Positions 5,599 through 13,529 of a DNA stretch of 19,919 nt are shown piece after piece; position 1 is the first letter of the stretch, and every line of letters starts with the position of its first letter. The DNA comes from Bacillota bacterium (lineage in GTDB: Bacteria; Bacillota; Limnochordia; JAAZLZ01). Where the stretch lies: contig JAAZLZ010000126.1 of NCBI GenBank assembly GCA_012799075.1, positions 1 through 19,919 of the forward strand. Direction: 5' to 3'. The notes beneath the pieces were generated by a model. That model was not told where the DNA came from, did not search any database, and was given only the letters and a program-made list of their open reading frames with translations. The position numbers and the translations under genes were made by a program.

Positions 5599-6852
5599 CT
5601 AATAGGCTTGGGCCGCCAGCTCGGCCGGATGGATGACCTTTGCCGGAACACCATATGCCTTAACCCCGGCGGTTAACTGCATGATGCAGGCGGGACAAGA
5701 GGTCGCCACCAAGGGTGCGCCGGTGCGGCCCACCCCATCGATTTTCTTCTTTAAAATGGCCATGGACAAGTCATAATGGGCCAGGGCAAAAGTACCCGCG
5801 GCTCCGCAGCAAACGTCCGCATTGGGCATCTCCACCAATTCCAAGCCCAGCTTGCCTAGAAGATGTCTTGGCTGACGGGTGACATGTACACCCCGGGCCA
5901 GATGGCACGGATCGTGGTAGGTCACCTTGCCTGCCAGGTCCCTTTTAATTCTGTTTGGACCCAATTCGTCCACGAGGAAGGCGCTAAAGTCCCACACCTT
6001 CTTGGCCATCTTTGCGGCTTCATCCCAAGGAAGGTCCGCGTTGCATCCTAAGGGCTGCTTGCCCATTTGGGACAGGGTCGCTGTACAGCTGGCGCAATCG
6101 GAGATGATGGCATCGACCTTGGCCTCTTTGAACACTTGCAAGTTCGATTGAACAAGTTCAGCGTAGGTGTCCACCAGCCCATACGTCAAATGGGGAATCC
6201 CACAGCAGCGCATTTCCTTTGGAATGACCACTTCACAGCCGTTCGCGGCCAAAACCCGGACAAGGGCCTGGGCCACTTGGGGGTAAAGAAGGTTCGTCGC
6301 GCAGCCCAGGAAATAGCCGACACGATAACGCCGTTTCCCCACCGCGGGGATCAATTCTGGGAGCATGCCCCGAGCGGTGCGGATGCTCAGGGGCGGGAGC
6401 ATGTGCTCAGCCCGGCCCAAATCCCCCGGGAGAATCCGAAGGATGCCTGTGTTTCTAAGGGCCCGGTCCAAGCCCGAACGCTGGTAGGCCCACAGCAGCC
6501 GGGAACCGGCGGCGACTAGGGTTGGACGGGTTAGAAACATGTTAAGGGCCAGCTTTAACAAAGGTCCGAAGGCGGGAATTCGCCCCAGTTCCATCCGACT
6601 AGTCCGGATCAAGTTCGTTATTTCCACGCCGCTTGGACAAACCGCGGTGCAGGCATCACACAAGAGACAGTTGTAAACCCTGTCCGCCATCTTCTTGGCG
6701 GCCACCTGGCCGCTTAGAAGTCCCTGCAGCAAAAAGATGAGACCCCGGGGGGAGGCTCCTTCAAAACCCACCTCCGCCAGAATGGGGCACTCAGAACGGC
6801 AGGTCCCGCAGCGAACGCATTTATTGAGCAGTCGACGCAGTTCCTTTTCCAT
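5599..6852 (-). CDS. glcF: GlcF-like iron-sulfur subunit of glycolate/D-lactate oxidase
   Basis: This subunit takes electrons from the flavoprotein GlcD and passes them on, probably to membrane quinone or an electron-transfer partner. The N-terminus has two 4Fe-4S ligand sets: C12, C15, C18, C22 and C62, C65, C68, C72. Two cysteine-rich CCG-type domains follow. The first includes GYFLGCATN, EMRCCGIPH and SDCASCTATL; the second includes TYHDPCHLARG, DVCCGAAGTF and TSCPACIMQL. The length of 417 residues fits GlcF. The ATG start lies 32 bases inside the 3' end of glcD, indicating translational coupling. No GlcE homologue is present, so a two-subunit D-2-hydroxyacid oxidase is the likely form; the true substrate cannot be told from sequence. 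Confidence 0.92.
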   Translation of the reverse strand: MEKELRRLLNKCVRCGTCRSECPILAEVGFEGASPRGLIFLLQGLLSGQVAAKKMADRVYNCLLCDACTAVCPSGVEITNLIRTSRMELGRIPAFGPLLKLALNMFLTRPTLVAAGSRLLWAYQRSGLDRALRNTGILRILPGDLGRAEHMLPPLSIRTARGMLPELIPAVGKRRYRVGYFLGCATNLLYPQVAQALVRVLAANGCEVVIPKEMRCCGIPHLTYGLVDTYAELVQSNLQVFKEAKVDAIISDCASCTATLSQMGKQPLGCNADLPWDEAAKMAKKVWDFSAFLVDELGPNRIKRDLAGKVTYHDPCHLARGVHVTRQPRHLLGKLGLELVEMPNADVCCGAAGTFALAHYDLSMAILKKKIDGVGRTGAPLVATSCPACIMQLTAGVKAYGVPAKVIHPAELAAQAY

Positions 6853-8269
6853 CCGCTCCAGCCCCCTTTGCCGGCGAGGGAAAGATCTTGCCGGGATTCA
6901 TGATGCCCAAAGGATCCAGGGCCCTTTTGACCTGGACCATCACATCCAAGGCGAGGCCGTGTTCCTGGCGGGCGTATTGGCTGCGTACAAAACCTATTCC
7001 GTGCTCCCCCGTCACCGTCCCCTGGAGCTTAAGGGCCAAGCGGTGGATATCATCAGCCAAATGCTGAACCCTGGCCACTTCCCCTTCATCATCGGGATCG
7101 ATCACCGGGGCTGTATGGAGATTGCCATCACCGATGTGACCAAAGAGCACCACTTTGATTTGATGCTTGTCAGCAAGGCTTTTGATTCCCCGCAGAGCCT
7201 CGGGAACCCGGGACAGGGGAACGCTGATGTCCTCCCCGATGAATGCCCGGGTGCCTTCCGACCGCAGGCGGGAGACCGCGGCTGCCACCAGACTGCGTCC
7301 CTCCCACAGCTGGGTCATCCGCTCCTCTTCCAAGGCCTCTTCCACCTCGACGGCCCATCGCTGACAGATGGTCCGGATCTGATCGACCTGCCAAGCAACG
7401 CCGGGGGGATTGCCATCCACCTCAAAGAGCAAGATGGCTTCGGCGGCAGGCAATTTGAGCTGGGGATGATATAAATTCACCGCTTCAATTGCGGAACTGT
7501 CCATAATCTCCATCCCCGACGGCAGCATCCCTGCCTGAAAGACGGCCATGACGGCCTTGGGGGCGTCCTCCAGCTTGGGAAAAGCGGCCATCACAATGCC
7601 CCGGCTTTGGGGCCGCGGCCAAAGACGGAGGCGAACCCCTGTAATCACGCCGAGGACTCCTTCGGAGCCAACGAAGAGTTTGGTCAAATTCAGCCCGGAG
7701 ACGTTCTTGATGGCCCGACAGTCCTGGCCGCCGGTGGTGATCACCCGTCCATCGGGCAAGACTACTTCCAACCCTAATACGTAATTTTCAGTCACCCCGT
7801 ACTTGATAGCCCTAAGTCCACTGGAGTTGTTTGCCACCATGCCCCCGATGGTGGCCATTTTGGAGCTGCCCGGGTCCGGCGGGAAAAACAGGCCGTGGGG
7901 GGCCAGGAGTCGATTGAGCTGTGCGTGAACCAACCCCGGCCGCACCAGGATCTGCATGTTGGCCACATCGAGCTCCACCACATCTTTCCACGTGGATAAA
8001 TCCATGACGATGCCGCCCTGAACGGGGACTGCCCCGCCGCTTTCACCGCTGCCCGCGCCCCGGGGGACTATGGGTATGCCTTGTTGGGCCGCGTATTTGA
8101 TCACAGCAGCTGTCTCTTCCACCGAGCGGGGAAGGACAACAGCGTCAGGGCAGAAAGAATGCAGCCGAGAAATGAATGAGCTGTCATAACTGTAGCAAAG
8201 GCGATCCAGCTCATCGGACAAAATCTGTTCGGTGGACAGTATTTCTCGCAGATCCCGCAGCAGCGACAA
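6821..8269 (-). CDS. glcD: GlcD-like FAD-linked oxidase subunit (glycolate/D-lactate type)
   Basis: A flavoprotein oxidising D-2-hydroxyacids such as glycolate or D-lactate to 2-oxoacids. The FAD-binding PCMH-type domain runs over about residues 40-215, with VLPRSVEETAAVIKYA, PIVPRGAGSGESGGAVP and the DPGSSKMATIGGMVANNSSG stretch. The C-terminal cap domain ends with GHIGDGNLHT, TGEHGIGFVRSQY and ALDPLGIMNPGKIFP. At 482 residues it has the usual size. The TTG start is chosen because AAGGTGAG lies five bases upstream. It sits 25 bases after the RseC-like gene and overlaps glcF by 32 bases. Confidence 0.93.
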   Translation of the reverse strand: MSLLRDLREILSTEQILSDELDRLCYSYDSSFISRLHSFCPDAVVLPRSVEETAAVIKYAAQQGIPIVPRGAGSGESGGAVPVQGGIVMDLSTWKDVVELDVANMQILVRPGLVHAQLNRLLAPHGLFFPPDPGSSKMATIGGMVANNSSGLRAIKYGVTENYVLGLEVVLPDGRVITTGGQDCRAIKNVSGLNLTKLFVGSEGVLGVITGVRLRLWPRPQSRGIVMAAFPKLEDAPKAVMAVFQAGMLPSGMEIMDSSAIEAVNLYHPQLKLPAAEAILLFEVDGNPPGVAWQVDQIRTICQRWAVEVEEALEEERMTQLWEGRSLVAAAVSRLRSEGTRAFIGEDISVPLSRVPEALRGIKSLADKHQIKVVLFGHIGDGNLHTAPVIDPDDEGEVARVQHLADDIHRLALKLQGTVTGEHGIGFVRSQYARQEHGLALDVMVQVKRALDPLGIMNPGKIFPSPAKGAGADGKGTASTAQ

Positions 8270-8294
8270 TACAACTCACCTTCTTTACGAGGAA

Positions 8295-8735
8295 TTATGG
8301 CTCATCAACGCATTCCCCTTCGATGGCGACGATCCGGTAGTCTTCCTGGAACCGCTTATCATGGACCTTGATGACTCCAAACCAAAGGAGCAGACCCAAT
8401 CCTCCCCCTGCCAACACGGGAGCTACTTCTCCCCATCCCCTTGCCATGGCCAGGAGGCGGGCAATGCCCATACCGACCAACATTAGCACCAAAGGCAGCA
8501 AGTAAACGATGAGCACCCCGGTGAGGACCGCGTCGGGATCGCTTTCCACCTGAACGATGCTGCCTGCTGCCGCTCCCATAGGGTTGGCCGCGTCGATCTC
8601 AATGGGCTGGGCCTTCTCTCCCTTCAGGTCTAACGCAAAGGGACAGTCGGCCTCACCCTTGCACCCCGCGCAGCGCACCATTCGCACCCGGGCAAGACCA
8701 TTCTGTCGGGAAACCACCACCCCCCGCTGTCGCAA
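8295..8735 (-). CDS. RseC/MucC-family membrane protein (SoxR-reducing-system type)
   Basis: A 146-residue inner-membrane protein. The N-terminal soluble part has GVVVSRQNGLARVRMVR followed by C22, C25 and C31 (CAGCKGEADC), the cysteine cluster of the SoxR_RseC family. Two membrane segments follow at about 71-93 (LTGVLIVYLLPLVLML) and 103-120 (APVLAGGGLGLLLWFGV). In other bacteria RseC-like proteins act in SoxR reduction with Rnf/Rsx complexes or in envelope stress control; here the role is unknown. The TTG start has GGGAGGAGGG seven bases upstream. It lies between nikR and glcD, all on the minus strand with short gaps. Confidence 0.85.
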   Translation of the reverse strand: MRQRGVVVSRQNGLARVRMVRCAGCKGEADCPFALDLKGEKAQPIEIDAANPMGAAAGSIVQVESDPDAVLTGVLIVYLLPLVLMLVGMGIARLLAMARGWGEVAPVLAGGGLGLLLWFGVIKVHDKRFQEDYRIVAIEGECVDEP

Positions 8736-8752
8736 AAGTTATCCCTCCTCCC

Positions 8753-9172
8753 TTATGCCGGTAAATCACGTCCGGTGGAAGTAATGCTCAGGCTGCCATG
8801 AACGACGCCCTTGACGCTAATCAGGCGATCGGCAATGGTCTTGATCTTGCCGGCGGGCCCTTTCACAACCAGTACTTCCAGGCAATTGTGCTGATCGAGA
8901 TGAACATGGCTGCTGCAGAGGATATGGCAGTAATGTTCATGTTGAAGGTCGATTAAGACATCGGTCAAACCCCGAACATGATGATTATAGATCAAGGTGA
9001 TCGTCCCGGCTACTTCCCTTTCGTCCTCCTCCCAATCCGTTTGGACCAGGTAGTCCCGGATGAGATCCCGGATGGCCTCAGAACGGTTTTCATAGCCCTT
9101 ATTGGCAATTACACGATCGAACCGGTCCAGGAGGCGGGGGTGCATGGAAACACCAAAGCGGACTAGTCTCAC
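8753..9172 (-). CDS. nikR: NikR, nickel-responsive transcriptional regulator
   Basis: A ribbon-helix-helix repressor that binds DNA when loaded with nickel. The N-terminal RHH domain is LVRFGVSMHPRLLDRFD with the helix pair GYENRSEAIRDLIRDYL. The C-terminal ACT-like metal domain holds H78, H89, H91 and C97, corresponding to the high-affinity site H76/H87/H89/C95 of E. coli NikR; the segment SSHVHLDQHNCLEVLVVKG is nearly canonical. The GTG start overlaps the trxB stop in a GTGA junction, so it is translationally coupled. No nickel transporter, hydrogenase or urease gene is visible, so its targets are elsewhere or it regulates this operon. Confidence 0.96.
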   Translation of the reverse strand: MRLVRFGVSMHPRLLDRFDRVIANKGYENRSEAIRDLIRDYLVQTDWEEDEREVAGTITLIYNHHVRGLTDVLIDLQHEHYCHILCSSHVHLDQHNCLEVLVVKGPAGKIKTIADRLISVKGVVHGSLSITSTGRDLPA

Positions 9173-10089
9173 AAGATCCCCCCCAGATATTTCTCAGCCT
9201 CAACGGCAGCCACCGCTCCATCGGCCACCGCGGTGACCACCTGACGAAGCGGCGTCCGGCGGACGTCCCCCGCGGCAAAGACTCCGGGAAGACTGGTCTG
9301 CATGCGTTCATCGGTAATAATGTAGCCCTGGTCATTCCGCACGATATCGGCCCTTAGCCACTCGGTGTTGGGGTTGCTGCCGATGTAGACGAACAGGCCG
9401 CTGGCGGCAATTTCCAGGTCTTCCCCGCCCCGGGTGTCGGCTAGAAGCACCCTTTCAACGAAGGCTTGTCCTTGAATCTCTTTGACCACCTTGTTCCAGA
9501 CCAATTGGATCTTGGGGTGGGCGGCCAATCGCTCGCCTAGGATCTTGGTGGCCCGAAGCTGATCCCGCCGGTGAACCACATAGATCTTACGGGCAAAGCG
9601 GGTCAAGAACAAGGCTCCTTCCGCGGCCGAATCTCCACCGCCGACAACGACCACGTCCTTGTCGCGGAAAAATGCTCCATCACAGGTTGCACAATAAGAC
9701 ACGCCCCGGCCCCGCCAGTCATCCTCCCCGGGAACCCCAAGGGTGTTCGGCTGGGTGCCGGTGGCAATAATGATAGTCTTGCCCCTTATTTCCTCCCCAT
9801 CGGTGAGCAGTACATATCCCGATGATTCGGGACGAAGACCTACAGCTTCGGCATAGGCAAACTCAACCCCCAGACCCTTGGCCTGATTTTCCATCTGCTC
9901 CATTAGTTCAGGTCCGGTGATCCCCTGGGCAAACCCGGGATAGTTCTCAATGCGATGGGTGGTGGCGGCTTGACCGCCGCAAGCGAGCTTTTCGACGATC
10001 AGGGTCCTCAGACGGGCTCTCGCGCCGTAAATGCCTGCGCTCAGGCCCGCAGGACCACCTCCGATAATTACCAGCTCCCAATCCTTCAA
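9169..10089 (-). CDS. trxB: Thioredoxin reductase
   Basis: An NADPH- or ferredoxin-type flavin disulfide reductase of the TrxB family. It has the FAD-binding GGGPAGLSAGIYGARA, the redox-active CATC (in SYCATCDGAFF), the NAD(P)-binding GGGDSAAEGALFL, and the C-terminal FAD motif GVFAAGDVR. The HRRDQLRA segment after the second Rossmann motif is the pattern usual for NADPH preference. I place the start at the TTG at 10087-10089 because GGAAGGAGG lies six bases upstream; the ATG at 10095 touches that site with no spacing. This gives 306 residues. The lgt stop is 16 bases upstream and nikR overlaps by four bases. Confidence 0.94.
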   Translation of the reverse strand: MKDWELVIIGGGPAGLSAGIYGARARLRTLIVEKLACGGQAATTHRIENYPGFAQGITGPELMEQMENQAKGLGVEFAYAEAVGLRPESSGYVLLTDGEEIRGKTIIIATGTQPNTLGVPGEDDWRGRGVSYCATCDGAFFRDKDVVVVGGGDSAAEGALFLTRFARKIYVVHRRDQLRATKILGERLAAHPKIQLVWNKVVKEIQGQAFVERVLLADTRGGEDLEIAASGLFVYIGSNPNTEWLRADIVRNDQGYIITDERMQTSLPGVFAAGDVRRTPLRQVVTAVADGAVAAVEAEKYLGGIL

Positions 10090-10105
10090 TGCCATCCTCC
10101 TTCCT

Positions 10106-10840
10106 TCAATAGCTGTCATTCCTCCGCCTGGATAAAACCAGTCCACTCAAAAGGATCAACAGCAGACTTGCCCACTGTCCCCAGGTCAAGGGCCCGAGGG
10201 TCGGCGCCTGGGCGCGAAAATACTCGATAATGAAGCGGGCAAATCCATACGCGATAAAGAAAATTCCGAGGGAATTCCCAGGCCTTAGCTTCCCCCGCTT
10301 GGACCACAGCCAAAGGAACATCACCAACCCGAAGAGGCTTTCGTAAAGCTGGGTTGGGTGGCGAGGAACATCCTGGGCCCGGGACGAGTACAAGGCCCAC
10401 GGAATCCGGGCAGGAATCCCATAACAACAGCCATTCAGCAAACAGCCGATCCGGGCGATGGCCAGGCCCATGGCTAAGGAAGGAGCTGCGGCTTCCGCCA
10501 CCACCCAAGGGGAGTAGCCCTTGCGCCGAGTATACCATACACCGGCAATGAATCCGGCCAGCAATCCCCCCTGAAAGGACAGTCCCCCCTCCCTCAGGGC
10601 AAAAACCCTTAAGGGCTCTTGGGCATAGTTTTCCCAGGCCATCACCACATAGGTCAACCGCGCAGCTATGATTGCAACTAGCATGACCAAAACCGCCAGG
10701 TCAACCAAGAAGTCCCCTTCAATTCCCCAATTCTTTCCATTGCGCAGGGCCAAGGCCAGACCGACGATAAAGGCAATACTGATCATGACGCCATAGGAAT
10801 ACAGCGGAAAGTTGAAAAGCTCCAGCAGGATCGGTCGCAA
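10106..10840 (-). CDS. lgt: Prolipoprotein diacylglyceryl transferase
   Basis: Lgt transfers diacylglycerol from phosphatidylglycerol to the lipobox cysteine of prolipoproteins in the membrane. The 244-residue protein has about seven membrane segments. It carries the signature region IARIGCLLNGCCYG (essential Arg and Asn positions of the family), the earlier GGLSFQGGLLAG, and the HPTQLYESLFG motif. The TTG start at 10838-10840 follows a GGGGGG tract. It is the first gene of the minus-strand cluster lgt-trxB-nikR-rseC-like-glcD-glcF. I found no strong promoter in the upstream region. Confidence 0.95.
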   Translation of the reverse strand: MRPILLELFNFPLYSYGVMISIAFIVGLALALRNGKNWGIEGDFLVDLAVLVMLVAIIAARLTYVVMAWENYAQEPLRVFALREGGLSFQGGLLAGFIAGVWYTRRKGYSPWVVAEAAAPSLAMGLAIARIGCLLNGCCYGIPARIPWALYSSRAQDVPRHPTQLYESLFGLVMFLWLWSKRGKLRPGNSLGIFFIAYGFARFIIEYFRAQAPTLGPLTWGQWASLLLILLSGLVLSRRRNDSY

Positions 10841-10924
10841 TAGCTTCCCCCCGTTCGTAGCACATACTAGATCTTCGCCGCCAAACGATGGTTTCCTGTG
10901 AGAACGGGGCGCAAACAGCCCTAA

Positions 10925-10954
10925 TGTATATCTAGCAAAGGATGTGAAAAACTA
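10925..10954 (+). promoter_or_regulatory. Candidate sporulation (sigma-G/F-like) promoter upstream of spoVT
   Basis: TGTATA (10925-10930) and AAAACTA (10948-10954) are separated by 17 bases. They are five of six and five of seven to the sigma-G pattern TGAATA / CATACTA. In Bacillus subtilis spoVT is forespore-expressed. The match is imperfect and short motifs of this kind arise by chance. Confidence 0.35.
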
Positions 10955-10980
10955 AGGGCAGAAGACGGAGGTGCTAAGAC

Positions 10981-11136
10981 GTACAGACTGTTGACAACGT
11001 AGAATTTGCCCAACTGTCTCCGAAAGATCTTGAGGACTTGGCCGCTGCTGAAAATCGGTTGCGGCAATCATGGCAGAGAAAAGGCGCCGACAAGGAGATT
11101 TATCTTCTGGCGGTGACCCGAACCGTTAACAAATAG
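10981..11136 (+). CDS. Putative small protein with a non-standard (GTA) start
   Basis: The frame ending at the TAG at 11134-11136 encodes a protein-like sequence: VDNVEFAQLSPKDLEDLAA, a charged ENRLRQSWQRKGADKE and EIYLLAVTRTVNK. A strong ribosome binding site, GGAGGTG at 10967-10973, sits seven bases before a GTA codon at 10981, and the frame is closed by TAA at 10975. There is no ATG, GTG or TTG in frame before the coding-like part. Either initiation is at GTA, a GTG start has mutated or been misread, or a frameshift separates the true start. It lies between the candidate sporulation promoter and spoVT. I do not recognise the family. Confidence 0.45.
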   Translation, partial: VQTVDNVEFAQLSPKDLEDLAAAENRLRQSWQRKGADKEIYLLAVTRTVNK

Positions 11137-11169
11137 GTTTGTCAATCTCCAGGGAAAGGAAGGTAAACA

Positions 11170-11694
11170 ATGAAGGCGACGGGTATTGTGAGACGAATTG
11201 ACAGCTTAGGTCGAATTGTTATCCCGATGGAAATTCGCCGCACCCTGCGGATTAGGGAAAATGACGCCCTGGAGATCTTTACAGATCGAGAGGGCGAGAT
11301 CATTTTCAAGAAATACTCCCCCATTGCCGATCTGGATGAGTTTGCCCAGGAGTACGCCGACTCCCTCTTTGAGTCCACCGGCCATACCGCCCTGATTGCC
11401 GATCGGGATGAGATCATCGCAGTTGCCGGTGCCTCCAAGAAGCAATTCATGGGCAAGACCCTCTCATCAGAGATAGAACGGATCATGGAAGAGCGGCAAA
11501 CGGTCATCGATAACGCCAATGAGGCTGCCATCGTGGATGATTACGCCGTGATCCATAAGGCCATCGCACCCATCATCCATGGGGGAGACTTGGTTGGGGC
11601 CGTACTCTTGCTTTCGGAAGATAAAGACATGGGCGAGCTTGAAAAAAAGCTCTGTGAAACGGCCGCCGATTTCCTGGCCAAACAGTTGGGCTAA
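11170..11694 (+). CDS. spoVT: SpoVT, stage V sporulation transcription regulator
   Basis: A forespore regulator that tunes sigma-G-dependent genes, including SASP genes, in Bacillus. The N-terminal AbrB-type swapped-hairpin DNA-binding domain covers about residues 1-50 (MKATGIVRRIDSLGRIVIP, then EIRRTLRIRENDALEIFTD). The rest is the GAF-like domain (about 55-174), with SLFESTGHTALIADRDEII and IAPIIHGGDLVGAVLLLSED. At 174 residues it is almost the size of the Bacillus protein. The ATG follows AAAGGAAGG. A terminator at 11715-11746 ends the unit. Confidence 0.96.
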   Translation: MKATGIVRRIDSLGRIVIPMEIRRTLRIRENDALEIFTDREGEIIFKKYSPIADLDEFAQEYADSLFESTGHTALIADRDEIIAVAGASKKQFMGKTLSSEIERIMEERQTVIDNANEAAIVDDYAVIHKAIAPIIHGGDLVGAVLLLSEDKDMGELEKKLCETAADFLAKQLG

Positions 11695-11714
11695 TAGTCC
11701 TCAAACCTTATCTG

Positions 11715-11746
11715 GGGCCGGGGGTTTGTTCCCTCGGCCCTTGCTT
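11715..11746 (+). terminator. Intrinsic terminator after spoVT
   Basis: GGGCCGGGGG (11715-11724) pairs with CCCTCGGCCC (11731-11740), with one G-T pair, around a TTTGTT loop. A short T-rich tail, TTGCTT, follows. It lies 20 bases after the spoVT stop codon. Confidence 0.75.
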
Positions 11747-11778
11747 AGCTCCCAAGTTGATTTTCAGCAAGCAAACCC

Positions 11779-11808
11779 TTGACCTTTGCCGCAGGGTGCC
11801 GATACAAT
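11779..11808 (+). promoter_or_regulatory. Sigma-A promoter of the chrA-feo operon
   Basis: TTGACC (11779-11784) and TACAAT (11803-11808) are 18 bases apart, each five of six to consensus. The start of transcription would be about 25 bases before the first chrA start codon. No other good promoter is seen before feoA. Confidence 0.72.
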
Positions 11809-11840
11809 AAGGTGACAATGCTTGCAGGGAGCGAAGTAAA

Positions 11841-12422
11841 TTGCCCAACGAGAATCACCAAGTAACTTATCTGCAGATGTTGGCCTCTTTTTTTAAGATC
11901 GGCGCGTTCACTTTCGGCGGAGGCTTTGCCATGCTCCCCCTCATTGAGCGAGAGGTCATTGAAAGGCGCAAGTGGGTGGACAGGGATGAAATCCTCGACA
12001 TCTACGCCCTGGCCCAATCGGTGCCAGGGGTGGTAGCGGTCAATTCCTCCATGCTCATCGGGTATCGCCTCCGGGGGGTTCCAGGGGCCATCGCCGCCGC
12101 GATCGGGGTTATTTTCCCCTCCCTCATCGTCATCATCACCATCGCCAAGTACTTTGAGCAGCTCATGGCCAACGTTTGGATCGCCAGAGCCATGGGAGGC
12201 ATCAGCGGGGCCGTGGCCGCCCTCATCATCACCGCGGCCTTGCGAATTTCCCGCCAGACCATTAAGGGACTGGACACCTTCCTCATTGCCCTGGTCTCCT
12301 TTTTGCTGGTCACCTTTACCCATATCAACGTCTTTTACATCCTGTGCTTGGCGGGTCTCATGGGTTATTTAGTAAAAAGCAGCCTCTGGGATGCCGCTGC
12401 CCGGAAAGAACAGGAGCAATAG
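11841..12422 (+). CDS. chrA: Chromate transporter, short (half-size) CHR subunit 1
   Basis: The CHR family exports chromate, and in many anaerobes its physiological substrate is uncertain. The 193-residue protein has the family signature FFKIGAFTFGGGFAMLPLIE, then ALAQSVPGVVAVNSSMLIGYR, and about five to six hydrophobic segments. Short CHR proteins work as pairs; the partner follows 13 bases downstream. The TTG start is preceded by GGGAG. It is the first gene after the promoter at 11779-11808. Confidence 0.92.
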   Translation: MPNENHQVTYLQMLASFFKIGAFTFGGGFAMLPLIEREVIERRKWVDRDEILDIYALAQSVPGVVAVNSSMLIGYRLRGVPGAIAAAIGVIFPSLIVIITIAKYFEQLMANVWIARAMGGISGAVAALIITAALRISRQTIKGLDTFLIALVSFLLVTFTHINVFYILCLAGLMGYLVKSSLWDAAARKEQEQ

Positions 12423-12435
12423 AGAGGTGGGGGTC

Positions 12436-12996
12436 ATGTTTTACGTTCACTTGATGGGCATTTTCTTCAAGATCGGCCTGTTGACTATTGGCGGTGGCTA
12501 CGCCATGCTGCCCCTAATTCAAAGGGAAATCATCGACCGGGGCTGGTTGACAGCCCGGGAGTTTGTCGACATTATCACCATCGCGGAGATGACGCCGGGG
12601 CCCATCGCGATCAACGCGGCCACCTTCGTGGGTTATCGGCTGGCGGGGGTTAAGGGATCCATTTTGACCACGACTGCGATCTCTTTGCCGTCCTTGTTGA
12701 TAATCCTGGCCATTTCCAAATTCCTGACCCACTTTGAAGACCACCCGGCGGTGCAAAAGGTCTTTTACGGGCTGCGGCCGGCGGTCGCAGGACTGGTGAG
12801 TTCGGCAGCGATTTTCATCAGCCGGGAGGTTCTGTTCAGCTCCCGAGCTGTGACCGGAGGGGACTTCTGGGCGGTTTTGGACCCTCGCCTGGGGGCGATT
12901 GCTCTTGTCAGCTTTTTTACCTTGCGCAAACTGAAAGTCCATCCCATCCTCACCATCGTCATGGCTGCAGTGCTCGGCCTCCTTTTCCTTCGCTAA
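12436..12996 (+). CDS. chrA: Chromate transporter, short (half-size) CHR subunit 2
   Basis: The second half-size CHR protein of the pair, 186 residues. It has FFKIGLLTIGGGYAMLPLIQRE near the N-terminus (split here for reading: FFKIGLLTIGGG and YAMLPLIQRE) and IAEMTPGPIAINAATFVGYR, matching the partner's layout. I choose the ATG at 12436, preceded by GAGGTGGGGG, over an upstream in-frame ATG at 12391 that lies inside the first chrA gene. The two subunits are homologous but clearly distinct, consistent with opposite-orientation or heterodimer partners. A short gap of 41 bases leads to the FeoB G-domain gene. Confidence 0.92.
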   Translation: MFYVHLMGIFFKIGLLTIGGGYAMLPLIQREIIDRGWLTAREFVDIITIAEMTPGPIAINAATFVGYRLAGVKGSILTTTAISLPSLLIILAISKFLTHFEDHPAVQKVFYGLRPAVAGLVSSAAIFISREVLFSSRAVTGGDFWAVLDPRLGAIALVSFFTLRKLKVHPILTIVMAAVLGLLFLR

Positions 12997-13037
12997 CATA
13001 GTCCCACTAACCGGCGCATACAGATTACTGGTGATGG

Positions 13038-13529
13038 ATGATGGTGGCTTTGGTGGGCAGCCCAAACGTGGGCAAGAGTGTGATCTTCAATTACTTGACC
13101 GGCGGCCGGGTCCAGGTGTCCAACTACCCAGGCACAACCGTCGAGATCGCCCGGGGTAAAATGATCTGGGGCGGAATAAGCCTGGAGATTGTGGACACCC
13201 CAGGAATCTATTCCTTCCGCCCCATCACCTTTGAAGAACAGGTCACCCGTCGGCTGCTTTGGACAGAAAAGCCCGCTTTGGTGGTCCATGTGATTGATGC
13301 CAAGAACCTTGAGCGCATGCTGCCCCTCTCTTTTCAGATCCTAGAGGCGGGACTTGCGCTGCTTTTGACTTTGAATATGATGGACGAAGCGCGCCGGTTG
13401 GGGCTGTCCTTCAACGTCCCTGCTCTAGAGCGGGCTTTAGGGGTCGAGGTGATCCTTGCCACTTCCATCAGAGGGGAAGGGCTGCCTCAGCTGCGGGAGA
13501 AGGTGACCGCCCATGTTGCCAGACTTTAA
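13038..13529 (+). CDS. feoB: FeoB G-domain protein (N-terminal half of split FeoB)
   Basis: FeoB is the main bacterial ferrous iron transporter; its cytosolic GTPase domain is normally fused to the membrane part. Here the domain is a 163-residue protein. Motifs: G1 GSPNVGKS (7-14), switch I with NYPGTTVE (T33/T34), G3 DTPG (53-56), the family phrase DAKNLERMLPLSFQ, G4 NMMDEA (N113-D116) and a G5-like ATSIRGEG. The ATG start follows GGTGATGG. The 3' end overlaps the membrane-protein gene by 17 bases in another frame. That gene has its own ribosome binding site, so this looks like a real split and not a broken gene. Confidence 0.92.
   Translation: MMVALVGSPNVGKSVIFNYLTGGRVQVSNYPGTTVEIARGKMIWGGISLEIVDTPGIYSFRPITFEEQVTRRLLWTEKPALVVHVIDAKNLERMLPLSFQILEAGLALLLTLNMMDEARRLGLSFNVPALERALGVEVILATSIRGEGLPQLREKVTAHVARL

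Noticed and set aside
6695..7474. 259-codon open frame on the plus strand
   Set aside because: Antisense to glcF/glcD, whose motifs are continuous on the other strand; the translated product resembles no known family.
11745..12323. 192-codon minus-strand frame rich in Gly/Asp
   Set aside because: Shadow of chrA1; the GD-rich composition is the reverse of membrane-protein codons, and it crosses the operon promoter.
12514..13065. 183-codon minus-strand frame
   Set aside because: Shadow of chrA2, with no ribosome binding site or recognisable motif.
13513..13529. Frameshift or sequencing error breaking feoB
   Set aside because: The downstream half has its own ATG with AAGGTG at good spacing and the domain boundary falls exactly at the junction, favouring a genuine split.
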